DNA of 64,000 bases from assembly GCF_000265425.1 (NCBI RefSeq), contig NC_018014.1, positions 2,914,001 through 2,978,000 of the forward strand, given 5' to 3'. The translations under genes and the position numbers were made by a program. Origin of the DNA: Terriglobus roseus DSM 18391 (GTDB lineage: Bacteria; Acidobacteriota; Terriglobia; Terriglobales; Acidobacteriaceae). Below, piece after piece: positions 42,422 to 51,709 of this stretch. Positions within the stretch are counted from its first letter, which is position 1, and each line of letters begins with the position of its first letter. The notes beneath the pieces were generated by a model. It was given only the letters and a program-made list of their open reading frames with translations, ran no database searches and was not told the origin of the DNA.

Positions 42422-44857
42422 CTAGCTGCCGCCGTAAAGCTGCCGATACATCTCGCGATTGCGCAGGATGCTTTGCACGTATTCGCGAGTCTCTGTGTAC
42501 GGAATGGACTCCACAAACTCAGGCAGATCCTTGTAGTTGTTCTCGCCCATCCAGTTCCGGATCGGCACATCGCCTGCGTTGTAGGCCGCCAGCGCATACT
42601 CCGGCGTGCCATTGAATCGGTCCAACACCTGCCGAAGGTTTGCCGTGCCCAGCCGCAGATTGATGGACGGATTCAACAACTGCGCCGGCGCAAATTTCCC
42701 CATCCCAATCCGCTTCGCTTGCTGTTTCCCCACAGCCGGCAGCAACTGCATCAGACCCATCGCATTCGCACGCGAAATAGCACCGGGGTTAAATTCACTC
42801 TCCTGCCGGATCAGCGACGCTACCAGGTAGGGGTCCAGCCCCTGGGCCTGCGCACTCGCAGTCAGATCGCTCCAGTAGGGCCTCGGAAACAGCAGTTGCC
42901 AGTATTGTGTCGGAACCTCACTGACGGGCAGCGTGTACAGGCCACTGCCGCCGCGCTTCACCGCCTGAAGTGCGCGAACATTCTCGCCAAAGCTCGTCCA
43001 GATCTCCGCCTCTGCCAGCGATCCCCACTGAGACGCCGTGCCGCTCGCCTGGATCTCCGGCGCAATAAACTCGTTCAACGCAGCGTTGGCCAGCAGGCGG
43101 GCCTTGATCAGGTGCGGATCGTTCTCCGGCAGTGCAGCCACCAGCGTCGGCGCGGGAGGTGTGCGTACACTCGACAGCGCTACAGCCGGTTCTACCGCTG
43201 CCTGCGGCCCCATCAGCTTCAATCGCTGACGCGCCAGGTTCGCATAGTAGTAATTGCGATAGGTATTCGAAAGTGCCGTATAAAAATTCGCCGCCTGCGA
43301 AAAGTTACGCTCAGGGTCTTCGTACAAACGTCCCCGCCAGTAGAGCGCGTTTGGCGCCTCCTGGCTCATGGGATACTTCACCACCTGCTCTTCCATCAGC
43401 CGCGCGGCTTCCGCGTAGTTACGCAGCCGATAGTTCAGCCAGGCGGAACGCCAGTGCGCTGACGGCGCATACGTGCTGTTTGGGAACAGTTCGAACAATT
43501 TCGAATAGTGCTCGATTGCCTGCGTGGAGTTCCGTTTCAGCAGGTACATATTGCCGCCGGAGTACAAAGCTTCTTCAAGCCAGCGGCTGTGCGGAAACCG
43601 CTGCTCCATCTGCGTCAGGATGGCGGTGTGTCCGGCCTGGTCGCCCTCTGTCCGCGAAATCTCCGCGAGCATATAAAGCTTCAGTGCGGCACTATCATCG
43701 CCCGTATCCGGCAGCCGCTCTGCATCATGACGCGAAAGGCGTTTCAACCGCAGATCGCAAACGGCAGCATAGATCGCCAGTGCATCACGGTCCGCCTGCG
43801 ACAGCGTGCTGTCGTTCTTCTGAATGGAGTCGTACTCGGACCCTGCATCCGCATAACGCTTTGCGTTAAACAGCGCATCGGCATGCAGCTTCCGCTCACC
43901 GGCAGTCGGGCCGGCGTTCATCGCCTGCAATGCTGTACGGGACTGCGCGGCCTCCGGTGAAAACGGCAGGCGAACATAAATCTGTCGATAGATCGCCGCA
44001 GCCGCGTTCGTATCGCCCGCCATCTGGTGCGCCCGGGCCTCCGCAAACAGGTAGTCGGCGCTCTGCGCCTTGGACTGGCCCATCAGTGTCGCCAGTGATC
44101 GCAGGGCGCCCGTTGCATCGTTCGCCACAAGATACGCGTTCGCCAGGGTCACAGGCGCGCTCGGAATGAAGATGCTACCGGGATACTTCTGCGCGAAGTT
44201 GTTCAGCAGATTCGCGGCCGTGGACGTGTCGTGATTGTTCAGCGCAGCCTGTGCACCCAGGTATTCCGCGTAATCGCGCAAGGCCGTACCCTGCGCCGCA
44301 GCAGAGCGGTACGCGTTAACCGCTTCGCCATAACGACGATCCGCCGCATAAGCGTGTCCCATCGAAAGGTAAGCGGCAGCAGCGCCCTCACCAGGATGGG
44401 CCGCCGCATAGTTCTCAACACCTGCAAATGCCGCCGCAGACCGTGAAGATGCAAGCTGCTGTGCCATCGGCCGCAGCGTAGACGACGCCGTGAACGCCGA
44501 ACTCAAGCTACGACTCTGTGCCGTCGGAACCGACTCAACCTGAGTCGTGCGAGCGTGCGGTCCACCACGCAAGGCAGCCGGTGCAGCCTTGCCTCCCCTG
44601 CTTCGGACTGAGGTGGACCGAGTTGAAGCTGACCTTGCCGAAGCCGAGCGTGATGGAGCAGCTGCGTGCCGTCCCCCACCCGATGCACGAGCAGCCGATG
44701 CCCCACGCGAGGCTGTGGCAACCTTGCCATGAGCTGCCGTCGCGCGCGCAGCAGGCTTCTTCGCCGCGGTATGTTTCTGGGGAGCAGCCAGCGTCGCCAG
44801 CGGCAGCAACAACGCCGATACGGCCAGAACAGATACGGGGTAAAGGATGTGCTTCAC
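42422..44857 (-). CDS. slt: Soluble lytic murein transglycosylase
   Basis: 811 aa exported enzyme that cleaves peptidoglycan between MurNAc and GlcNAc, forming anhydro-MurNAc. The signal peptide is MKHILYPVSVLAVSALLLPL. An Ala/Ser/Arg-rich low-complexity stretch spans ~30-115, longer than usual. Residues ~140-600 are TPR-like helical repeats forming the superhelical ring typical of Slt70. The C-terminal SLT domain has the catalytic Glu686 in VASLIRQESEFNPGAIS, then NAMGLMQLLPAVGKQQA and EYALAAYNAGD. It ends 19 bases from the convergent tRNA-Leu. Confidence 0.94.
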   Translation of the reverse strand: MKHILYPVSVLAVSALLLPLATLAAPQKHTAAKKPAARATAAHGKVATASRGASAARASGGGRHAAAPSRSASARSASTRSTSVRSRGGKAAPAALRGGPHARTTQVESVPTAQSRSLSSAFTASSTLRPMAQQLASSRSAAAFAGVENYAAAHPGEGAAAAYLSMGHAYAADRRYGEAVNAYRSAAAQGTALRDYAEYLGAQAALNNHDTSTAANLLNNFAQKYPGSIFIPSAPVTLANAYLVANDATGALRSLATLMGQSKAQSADYLFAEARAHQMAGDTNAAAAIYRQIYVRLPFSPEAAQSRTALQAMNAGPTAGERKLHADALFNAKRYADAGSEYDSIQKNDSTLSQADRDALAIYAAVCDLRLKRLSRHDAERLPDTGDDSAALKLYMLAEISRTEGDQAGHTAILTQMEQRFPHSRWLEEALYSGGNMYLLKRNSTQAIEHYSKLFELFPNSTYAPSAHWRSAWLNYRLRNYAEAARLMEEQVVKYPMSQEAPNALYWRGRLYEDPERNFSQAANFYTALSNTYRNYYYANLARQRLKLMGPQAAVEPAVALSSVRTPPAPTLVAALPENDPHLIKARLLANAALNEFIAPEIQASGTASQWGSLAEAEIWTSFGENVRALQAVKRGGSGLYTLPVSEVPTQYWQLLFPRPYWSDLTASAQAQGLDPYLVASLIRQESEFNPGAISRANAMGLMQLLPAVGKQQAKRIGMGKFAPAQLLNPSINLRLGTANLRQVLDRFNGTPEYALAAYNAGDVPIRNWMGENNYKDLPEFVESIPYTETREYVQSILRNREMYRQLYGGS

Positions 44858-44970
44858 GTCTCCACTCTAGGATGCAGAAACGCCCTTCGCACTGTTCAGG
44901 GCAGATTTCCGCGAACCACACTTGATTACGACGTCTCACATCGCCCTCCGTCGCAACCAATGTCCACGGA

Positions 44971-45655
44971 ATGCAGCAGATGGCGTTGCTCTCCCTCACC
45001 GCCGGAAGTACACTGCAACTAGCAGATGCCACCCGTCGTCGAACAGCCCGGAGTAGAAGAGGTCACCCCGACGTAGCGTTGGTAGACGCTGCGCGCCACG
45101 GCGACACAGCCGCCTTCGAAAAACTGGTGCGCCAGTATGACCGCCAGATCTTTCGCGTCGCCCAGCACATCACCCAGAATCGCGAAGACGCCGAAGACAT
45201 CACTCAGGACGTCTTCATGAAGGCGTACGGCAAGCTGGATCAGTTCCAGGGGCAACAGCAAGTTCTCCACTTGGCTCACCCGCATCGCGGTCAATGAGAG
45301 CCTGATGCGCCTGCGCAAGCGCAAAACCAGTCGCACCGTCTCTATGGATCAGGATGTTCAGACTGAAGAGGGTTCGATCCCTCGCGATTTCGCCGATTGG
45401 ACACCCGACCCTGAGCAGCAGTACGGTACTTCCGAGCTGGGAGAGATCCTGCAGAAGACAATTGCAGGCTTGTCGCCAGGATTTCGCACCGTTTTCACAC
45501 TTCGAGACATCGAAAACCTGTCGACCGAAGAGACGGCAACAGCACTTGGTCTGAGTGTGCCGGCTGTAAAGTCAAGATTGCTTCGTGCACGGCTCCAGCT
45601 TCGCGAAAGGCTGAGCCGCTACATGAAGCGTAAGGACGGGAGCATCAAGCCGTGA
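44971..45655 (+). CDS. ECF RNA polymerase sigma factor, frameshifted
   Basis: RpoE-like sigma factor split over two frames. 44971-45297 holds region 2 (VRQYDRQIFRVAQHITQNRE, DAEDITQDVFMKAYGKLDQF). Removing one G from the run at about 45250 (CAGGGGCAAC to CAGGGCAAC) gives QGNSKFSTWLTRIAVNESLM and joins the frame 45305-45655 with region 4 (LSPGFRTVFTLRDIENLSTE, LGLSVPAVKSRLLRARLQLR). A likelier start is ATG 45026 (MPPVVEQPGVEEVTP), in the same frame as the 3' part but needing one added C at about 45065. The anti-sigma gene overlaps the stop. Whether the cell makes an intact protein depends on those two bases. Confidence 0.85.
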
Positions 45656-45891
45656 CCTGCACCGAGTTTCTTGCGCAGATGACCGATTACTTCGACGGCG
45701 ACGTCGAGCCTCAGCTCCTGGAGGAGATCCAGTCGCACCTGTGCGAATGCCACCACTGCGAGATTCTCGTCGACACTACCCGAAAGACCATCCGTGTCTA
45801 TCGTGACCATCAGGTCTACGACCTGACCGATGAAGTGCGCGAGCGAACGGTCGCACGCATCATGGCTGCCTGTACCACCCCTAGAGCCTAG
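45652..45891 (+). CDS. Anti-sigma factor, zinc-finger (zf-HC2) type
   Basis: 79 aa from GTG 45652, overlapping the sigma factor stop (GTGA). The ZAS zinc site is HLCECHHC at residues ~28-35 (His-x3-Cys-x2-Cys), the core of anti-sigma factors that bind and inactivate an ECF sigma and may respond to thiol oxidation. There is no membrane segment, so it is a soluble form. It matches its partner by position and by family. Confidence 0.87.
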   Translation: MTCTEFLAQMTDYFDGDVEPQLLEEIQSHLCECHHCEILVDTTRKTIRVYRDHQVYDLTDEVRERTVARIMAACTTPRA

Positions 45892-46049
45892 ACACACCTT
45901 TGTAGCGGGCCGGCGCGACGAAACAGCCTCAACGCAGCTCCACGCCTGAAGGCTAGTCGGATCGCCGCTAGGTGTTGGGTCGCAGAGTGTTCATCCGCCT
46001 GCGATGGCTTTCGACGCCCCCAGAAGCGACTCGATTCCCGGAAACAGGA

Positions 46050-46079
46050 AAGGGCCGGACGCATACGCGTCCGGCCCTT
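46050..46079. terminator. Bidirectional stem-loop between convergent genes
   Basis: AAGGGCCGGACGC ATAC GCGTCCGGCCCTT, a perfect 13-bp stem 14 bases past the end of the leftward gene at 46093. The rest of 45892-46092 holds nothing recognisable. Confidence 0.85.
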
Positions 46080-46092
46080 CCTGAAGACCTGT

Positions 46093-47040
46093 CTACTTGA
46101 CGACTTGCTGAAACAGCGGCGAGTTCAACAGATCCGAGAACTGGCCCTCGCTTGACGCATAAGACACCTGAAGCGTACCCGCGCTCGAGTCCACCTGCGT
46201 CTCAGTCATCGCAGTCTTCTCCATCGTGCTGCCCTGCACTTGCTTCATCAGGACAACGCCCTTCATCAGCGCTGCAGCAGTCGCAGCAGTCATCGTGTCG
46301 CTCATGACGACAGCCATGTTGAAGTGGATGCCGTTCGCAAAGTCAAGAGTATAGCGGGAACTTCTCATCCGGTTCTTTACGCTGTCATAGTCCGTCAGCG
46401 CCGCCGCCTCGCCTAACACGGAACGCATCATCGTCTGCGTTCCCTTCTGATCCAGCAGGCTCCAGATGGCACGTGAATCCACAACATTCATCTCGTTCAT
46501 CATGTCGCCGTTCTGCAACATGTTCTCCGTGATGCCATCCCGCGAATCCAGCCCCGCACGGACCGCTGAAGCATCACCAAAGATCATCGTCGTCTGGTTC
46601 AGAAACACAACGCTCATGCCCGCAGCACCCATCGGGTAGATATTGTAGTTGCGCAGCACCAGCGGCTTCGTCTTGTTCTTGGCAAACGTGCCAAGGATCG
46701 AAGCAGTGTTGAACTGTCCCTGTGCGATGCCAACCGTATGTACCTGCTGCCCGGTGCGGAAGGCAGCAAAGGCCAACGTATCGGCGTCGCGATCGACCTT
46801 CATACCGCTGTTGCGCAAGGCGGTCTCAAGACGTGTGAGTTCCGGCGGCATGATGCGTGCCTTCAGGTTCATCGCTGCAGACGAACCCTGCATCGCGCGA
46901 TAGTCCACCACGATCAACTGCTGCACGTCCTTCGGGATTGCGGCCTTGGCGTCACTGCTCAACTGCGACGCCCGCGCGCCGCCAACCGCCAGCAGACCAA
47001 CCACACCCAACAGAACCGCACGTGCTGCAATCTTCATCAC
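46093..47040 (-). CDS. Secreted protein of unknown function
   Basis: 315 aa from ATG 47040 or 47037, following GGAGGCAAG. A signal peptide (MKIAARAVLLGVVGLLAVGG, cleavage after ARAS) is followed by an alpha/beta body with segments such as IPKDVQQLIVVDYRAMQGSS, RDADTLAFAAFRTGQQV, MSVVFLNQTTMIFGDASAV and DSRAIWSLLDQ. The pattern suggests a periplasmic protein with two similar alpha/beta halves, but I do not recognise the family. It is transcribed away from the ECF sigma/anti-sigma pair and shares no operon with it. Confidence 0.7.
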   Translation of the reverse strand: MMKIAARAVLLGVVGLLAVGGARASQLSSDAKAAIPKDVQQLIVVDYRAMQGSSAAMNLKARIMPPELTRLETALRNSGMKVDRDADTLAFAAFRTGQQVHTVGIAQGQFNTASILGTFAKNKTKPLVLRNYNIYPMGAAGMSVVFLNQTTMIFGDASAVRAGLDSRDGITENMLQNGDMMNEMNVVDSRAIWSLLDQKGTQTMMRSVLGEAAALTDYDSVKNRMRSSRYTLDFANGIHFNMAVVMSDTMTAATAAALMKGVVLMKQVQGSTMEKTAMTETQVDSSAGTLQVSYASSEGQFSDLLNSPLFQQVVK

Positions 47041-47072
47041 TATCTTGCCTCCGAAACTTACTCACTGCGATT

Positions 47073-48026
47073 TTAGACGTCTGCGGCGACTGAATCGTCA
47101 GGCCAATTCATCGGCGATTCAAGTCGGTGCTCCAAAATCTTGTCTTCTGGCTGAAATTCAGGCACCTGCTGCAACCAAAGTGGTAGGCCATCGCCCGTCT
47201 GCGAGAGGCATGCAGCCTTCGGCACCAGGCCAATCACCTCGCCATCCCCCACATCTGCACCATGCAAACGTGCCAGGCGGCAGACCGATGCATGCACATC
47301 AGCAACAGGCGTCGTGCGGAAGTCCGTGATGTTCATGCTGACCTGCGCCCGCCCATCCACGAGCACGCCCATCGCCTTCACACCGAACATCCCGCCATTG
47401 GAAGCGCGCAGATCCTTCGCAATCGCGCGCGCCGCGTGCAGATCGCCCTTCTCCAGATAGATGTTGTAAGCAATCAGGAACTGCCGCGCACCCACCGCGC
47501 TCGCACCAGCAGTCGGGTGCAGTTCCGTCGATCCGACATCCGGGTGCCGACCTGAGTCCGACCGAACATCCCGCTGCAGCCCTTCAAACTGGCCTCGACG
47601 AACATCCTCCAGCCGTATGCGATCCGGCCGGCGCGCAGCCGCCTCATAAAAGTAAACAGGCACGCCAAAACGCTTCCAGATCTCAATCCCGGCATGGTGC
47701 GCCAGCACGGCACACTGTCCCAGCGAGTAATTCGAAACCGGCACAAATGGCACCACGTCCGCAGCGCCAATGCGCGGATGCACACCATGCTGGCCGGTAA
47801 GGTCGATTAACTGCGCGGCCCGGCCCACCGCACGAATCGCCGCCTCGGCCACGGCATCGGGCGCGCCTGCTACCGTCACCACGCTTCGGTTATGCGCGGG
47901 GTCCATAGACCAGTCCAGCAGACTGACCCCGTACACCCGCATCGCCCGCACAATCTCGCGAACAACACGTTCATCTCGTCCCTCTGAAAAGTTGGGGACG
48001 CACTCGACAATAGGTTCAGCCATCAC
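47073..48026 (-). CDS. ftcD: Glutamate formimidoyltransferase
   Basis: 317 aa. It transfers the formimino group of N-formimidoyl-glutamate to tetrahydrofolate in histidine degradation. Motifs are IVECVPNFSEGRDERVVREI, DPAHNRSVVTVAG, HGVHPRIGAADVVPFVPVS (catalytic His) and FLIAYNIYLEKGDLHAARAI. It is a single-domain form without the cyclodeaminase half. No hutH, hutU or hutI genes are in the window. 33 bases separate it from the secreted protein gene downstream. Confidence 0.93.
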   Translation of the reverse strand: MMAEPIVECVPNFSEGRDERVVREIVRAMRVYGVSLLDWSMDPAHNRSVVTVAGAPDAVAEAAIRAVGRAAQLIDLTGQHGVHPRIGAADVVPFVPVSNYSLGQCAVLAHHAGIEIWKRFGVPVYFYEAAARRPDRIRLEDVRRGQFEGLQRDVRSDSGRHPDVGSTELHPTAGASAVGARQFLIAYNIYLEKGDLHAARAIAKDLRASNGGMFGVKAMGVLVDGRAQVSMNITDFRTTPVADVHASVCRLARLHGADVGDGEVIGLVPKAACLSQTGDGLPLWLQQVPEFQPEDKILEHRLESPMNWPDDSVAADV

Positions 48027-48050
48027 AGCAACATCACAGTCCGTCTTGCG

Positions 48051-48780
48051 TTACTTCCACCAGCTATACCCAAGCGAAAACTGAACACTTGCGTTCACGC
48101 CTGGATTACGATCGCCCAGGCTAGCCGACGAGATATGGATGCCATTCGCACCCAGATCCAGCGACTGCTTCGGCTTCACAAAATAATGCACGCCAATGCC
48201 ACCCTGCGGCGTGAAGTTCCAAACGCTCGCGCCCGATCCCGGACCAGAGTTCACCAGGTTTACTTCCCCCTGACCGTACGCGGGATACTTATGGTTCGTC
48301 CAGAGCACGCCACCAGCGGCCTGCCACCCACGGCATGATGCGCTTGCCATGCGTGAAGTTCCACCGCAGGATGATCGGCGTAATCGACACACCGTGATAC
48401 GTGCCGCCAACCGTATAGGGCCCCGCGCAGTCCAGCACAATCGGATTCGGCGTCGCGACGCAGTTGTAACGCTGAAACTTCGGCGTGTTCGACTGCCAGT
48501 ACGGGAAGATCTCACCTGCGTACTCAAAATTGCCACGCAGGACGCCCTTGCCGTAAACAGGCGTCAGCACCTTGCCCACGTGCGCACCGGCCATGAAGAA
48601 CTTGAAGCCGTCGCGATTCTGAGTGAAGCCTTTGCCGCCCTGGAACAGGACACCATACTCCCACGGCGTACCGCTTGTGACTGCCTGTACTGGCGCCTCC
48701 TGCGGCATCATCTGCGCATGGCCTTGAGCGCCAGTGACCATCGCAAACATCGCAGTCGCTACCCCAAACAACTTCCGCAT
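48051..48780 (-). CDS. PagL-like lipid A deacylase (acyloxyacyl hydrolase family), frameshifted
   Basis: Outer-membrane beta-barrel protein read in two frames. From ATG 48780 a signal peptide (MRKLFGVATAMFAMVTGAQG) leads into TPWEYGVLFQGGKGFTQNRD and RWNFTHGKRIMPWVA. One extra base near 48319-48322 then shifts the frame, and the rest reads AAGGVLWTNHKYPAYGQGEV and GIGVHYFVKPKQSLDLGANG. It ends with the PagL active-site pattern GIHISSASLGDRNPGVNAS (His and Ser). The expected product of ~240 aa would remove an acyl chain from lipid A. The family assignment is from the His-x-Ser...NPG motif. Confidence 0.75.
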
Positions 48781-48856
48781 CCGCCCTCGCTCTTCCTGCA
48801 AAGCAAAGCCGCCGAAGCCCGGCGGCCTGCTGTTTCCTGCAACCTGTTCCCTGCGA

Positions 48857-49597
48857 TTATGCGGGAACCTGCGACTCGTCCATATCGAAGTTGCTGTAAA
48901 GATTCTGCGTATCATCCAGGTCTTCCAGCACCTCCAGCAGACGCATCATCGCATTGGCCTGCGAACCTTCCAGCTTCTGGTACGTCGACGGCACCATCGT
49001 GATCTCAGCATGTTCCGGCTTGAAGCCAGCCTTGGTCACGGCATCCCGAACGGCCTCGAAGTCCTTCGGCGTGGTGTAGATCTCCCAGTGATCGCCTTCT
49101 TCACTCAGGTCGTCTGCGCCCGCATCCAGCACGATCTCGGTGATCTTGTCCTCGTCCGCACCTTCCTTCGGAACGACGATAACGCCCTTCTTCGTGAAGA
49201 TGTAACCCACCGAACCCGACTCACCCAGGTTGCCGCCATTCTTGCTGAAGGCATGGCGAATCTCGCTGACCGCGCGATTGCGGTTGTCCGTCAGCACTTC
49301 GATGATCACCGCGACGCCGCCAGGACCGTAGCCCTCATACGTGATCTCTTCGTAGCTCAGGCCTTCCAGTTCGCCCGTGCCTCGCTGAATCGCGCGCTTG
49401 ATGTTGTCTGCCGGCATATTCTCGGCCTTGGCGGCCAGAATGGCCGTGCGAAGGCGCGGATTGCCGTCCGGGTCGCCGCCGCCCTGCTTGGCTGCAACCG
49501 TAATTTCCTTGATCAGGCGCGTGAACACCTTGCCGCGCTTGGCGTCCGCAGCGCCCTTCTTATGCTTGATGGTTGCCCATTTTGAGTGGCCTGACAT
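48857..49597 (-). CDS. yebC: YebC/PmpR family protein
   Basis: 246 aa from ATG 49597 ([20 protein letters not shown]), the invariant YebC start; the longer frame upstream is rejected. [40 protein letters not shown] and [20 protein letters not shown] follow. Once annotated as transcription factors, members of this family have been linked to relief of ribosome stalling (for example at polyproline) and to regulation. ruvC, a frequent neighbour elsewhere, is not present here. Confidence 0.95.
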   Translation of the reverse strand: MSGHSKWATIKHKKGAADAKRGKVFTRLIKEITVAAKQGGGDPDGNPRLRTAILAAKAENMPADNIKRAIQRGTGELEGLSYEEITYEGYGPGGVAVIIEVLTDNRNRAVSEIRHAFSKNGGNLGESGSVGYIFTKKGVIVVPKEGADEDKITEIVLDAGADDLSEEGDHWEIYTTPKDFEAVRDAVTKAGFKPEHAEITMVPSTYQKLEGSQANAMMRLLEVLEDLDDTQNLYSNFDMDESQVPA

Positions 49598-49719
49598 CGA
49601 CTGAAACCCCGCACTTTCTTTGGTTCTAAGCTGACAGCAAAGACTGCCCGCAACCAACGAAGTATAGCAAGCCGGGGCCTTCCCGTTCGACCCAGTGATG
49701 CGACCACGGAACCGGGCGC

Positions 49720-49745
49720 CCCACCTCTCGCTTTTGAGACGTGGG
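49720..49745. repeat. Dispersed hairpin element, copy C
   Basis: CCCACCTCTC GCTTTT GAGACGTGGG, the same element as copies A and B with one stem mismatch. Confidence 0.75.
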
Positions 49746-49796
49746 TTCTATCGCCGAGACAACGCGGCTCACCCTCAGAACCGCGTCACACAACAC

Positions 49797-50282
49797 TCAC
49801 TTGGCCGAGTCCAGCACCATCTGCAGATTCAGTGGCCCCGTCACCATCTTCAGATTCCCTGCCGCATCCACCGGCCACTCCGCCTGCGGACGATCCCAGT
49901 AAAGCTCCACGCCATTTCCATCCGGATCCGCAAGATAGATCGCCTCGCTCACACCGTGGTCGGAGGCACCCTGCAGCGGTACATTCGCCGCGATCAGCCG
50001 CCTCAGCGCATCGCCAAGCTCCGCACGCGTCGGATACAGGATCGCCAGGTGATACAGACCGGTCGTGCCAGGTGCCGGCGGCTTGCCACCAAGGCTCTCC
50101 CACGTGTTCAGGCCAATGTGATGGTGATAGCCACCCGCCGACAGAAACGCGGCACTGTTGCCGAACTTCTGCGTCACCGCAAAGCCAAGCACGCCACTGT
50201 AGAACGCAATCGCACGATCAAGATCCGCCACCTTCAGGTGCACATGACCAATGCGTACGCCGCTGCCAATAGGATTCGTCAT
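49797..50282 (-). CDS. VOC-family (glyoxalase/extradiol dioxygenase-like) protein
   Basis: 161 aa from ATG 50282. A VOC fold is shown by RIGHVHLKVADLDRAIAFYS, GYHHHIGLNTWESLG, TGLYHLAILYPTR, SEAIYLADPDGNGVELYWDR. Metal ligands of the family can be placed at the first His (GHVHLKV), the central HLAIL and the final Glu in GVELYWD. It resembles CatE-like catechol 2,3-dioxygenases, but a single short module cannot be assigned to a reaction. The lysA stop at 50329 is 46 bases upstream, so they may be one operon. Confidence 0.85.
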   Translation of the reverse strand: MTNPIGSGVRIGHVHLKVADLDRAIAFYSGVLGFAVTQKFGNSAAFLSAGGYHHHIGLNTWESLGGKPPAPGTTGLYHLAILYPTRAELGDALRRLIAANVPLQGASDHGVSEAIYLADPDGNGVELYWDRPQAEWPVDAAGNLKMVTGPLNLQMVLDSAK

Positions 50283-50328
50283 CCCTATTCGATGTTTCGA
50301 TATCGAATCAGTCGCACGAACCGCATGT

Positions 50329-51597
50329 CTACGGCATCTCTGGCGCGAACAACTCCTCGTACGTCTCACGACGCCGCACCAGCCGTGCCCCGGTCGATTC
50401 CACCAGCACCTCCGCTGGTCGCAGACGCGTGTTGTAGTTCGAACTCAGCGACAGCCCGTAAGCACCCGCATCCAGAACAGCAAGCAGATCGCCGTCCTCG
50501 GAGACAGGCAGCGTCCGCGCCCGCGCAAAGAAATCGCCGCTCTCGCATACGGGACCGACAATGTCGGCTTCCTCGTCCAGCGAGCCCTCGCGCGTCACCA
50601 CCGGCACAATCTCGTGATGCGCCTGGTACAAAGCAGGACGGATCAGATCGTTCATGCCCGCATCGACAATGACAAACTTCTTGTCGCCATTCTGCTTGCG
50701 ATAGAGCACGCGCGTGATCAGCGCGCCCGCCTGTCCCACCAGGAAGCGACCTGGCTCCAGCAGCAGATGTACGTCCATCGATCCCAACGCACTCTTCAGT
50801 GCGGCGGCATAGTGCGCGACCTGTTCGGCTGCGTCAAAATCCTTGTCCGCATACTCGATCCCAAGCCCGCCACCCGCATCCACATAACGAATCTGGTGGC
50901 CGTCACTCCGCAACTCCGCCACCAGTGCAAGCGTCTTTGCCAGCGCCTCGGCAAACGGCTCCACCTGCCGGATCTGCGAACCGATATGGACGCTGACGCC
51001 CGTCGTCTCGATCGACGGCATCGCCGCAGCCCGCGTGTACACGGCTCGCGCCAGCTTGATGCCGATGCCAAACTTGTGCGCGCTCAGCCCGGTCGAAATG
51101 TACGGATGCGTCTCCGCACTCACATCAGGATTCACACGCAGAGCAATACGCGCCCGCTTGCCCTTCGCCGCAGCACGCGCCGCCAGCAACTCTAGCTCTG
51201 GCTCGCTCTCCACGTTGAACTGGAGAATCTCCGCATCCAGCGCCTCGTCCATCTCGGCAGCGGTCTTGCCCACGCCAGAGAACACAACGCGACTCGCCAC
51301 ATCACGCCCACCGGCGGCCAGCACCCGCGCCAGTTCCCCACCGCTCACAATGTCGAAGCCGCAGCCCTGCGCGGCCAGCATCTTCAGGATCGCCAGCGAC
51401 GAGTTCGCCTTCACCGCGTAACAAACGGTGTGAGACACGCCAGCAAAGGCCGTCTGAAACAGCCCGGCCCGCTCGGCAATCTGGTTTGCGGAATATACGT
51501 ACAGCGGCGTGCCGAACTGCTCGGCAAGCTCCGCCACATCAACGCCGTCGCACTTGAGCCGCGCGTCGGCATACACAAAAGGCCGTCCCTGATTCAT
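50329..51597 (-). CDS. lysA: Diaminopimelate decarboxylase
   Basis: 422 aa PLP enzyme for the last step of lysine synthesis. HTVCYAVKANSSLAILKMLA carries the PLP lysine. HIGSQI, VDAGGGLGIEY, EPGRFLVGQAGALITRVLY and the C-terminal substrate Cys segment GPVCESGDFFA all match the alanine-racemase-like group IV fold. DAGAYGLSLSSNYNTRLRPA closes the site. No other lysine genes are near. Confidence 0.95.
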   Translation of the reverse strand: MNQGRPFVYADARLKCDGVDVAELAEQFGTPLYVYSANQIAERAGLFQTAFAGVSHTVCYAVKANSSLAILKMLAAQGCGFDIVSGGELARVLAAGGRDVASRVVFSGVGKTAAEMDEALDAEILQFNVESEPELELLAARAAAKGKRARIALRVNPDVSAETHPYISTGLSAHKFGIGIKLARAVYTRAAAMPSIETTGVSVHIGSQIRQVEPFAEALAKTLALVAELRSDGHQIRYVDAGGGLGIEYADKDFDAAEQVAHYAAALKSALGSMDVHLLLEPGRFLVGQAGALITRVLYRKQNGDKKFVIVDAGMNDLIRPALYQAHHEIVPVVTREGSLDEEADIVGPVCESGDFFARARTLPVSEDGDLLAVLDAGAYGLSLSSNYNTRLRPAEVLVESTGARLVRRRETYEELFAPEMP

Positions 51598-51709
51598 CCC
51601 ATCCAGACTATCTGAACGGAGCAGACCTCAGTCGTACAACACAGGCTAGCCGAGTTTTTGACACGCATCACAAGCAGGGTCGCGGCAACGCCTTCCCCCA
51701 GGACACCGA

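Noticed and set aside
42374..43869. Rightward frames over the 3' half of the lytic transglycosylase gene
   Set aside because: Antisense to the SLT and TPR regions; one begins inside tRNA-Leu.
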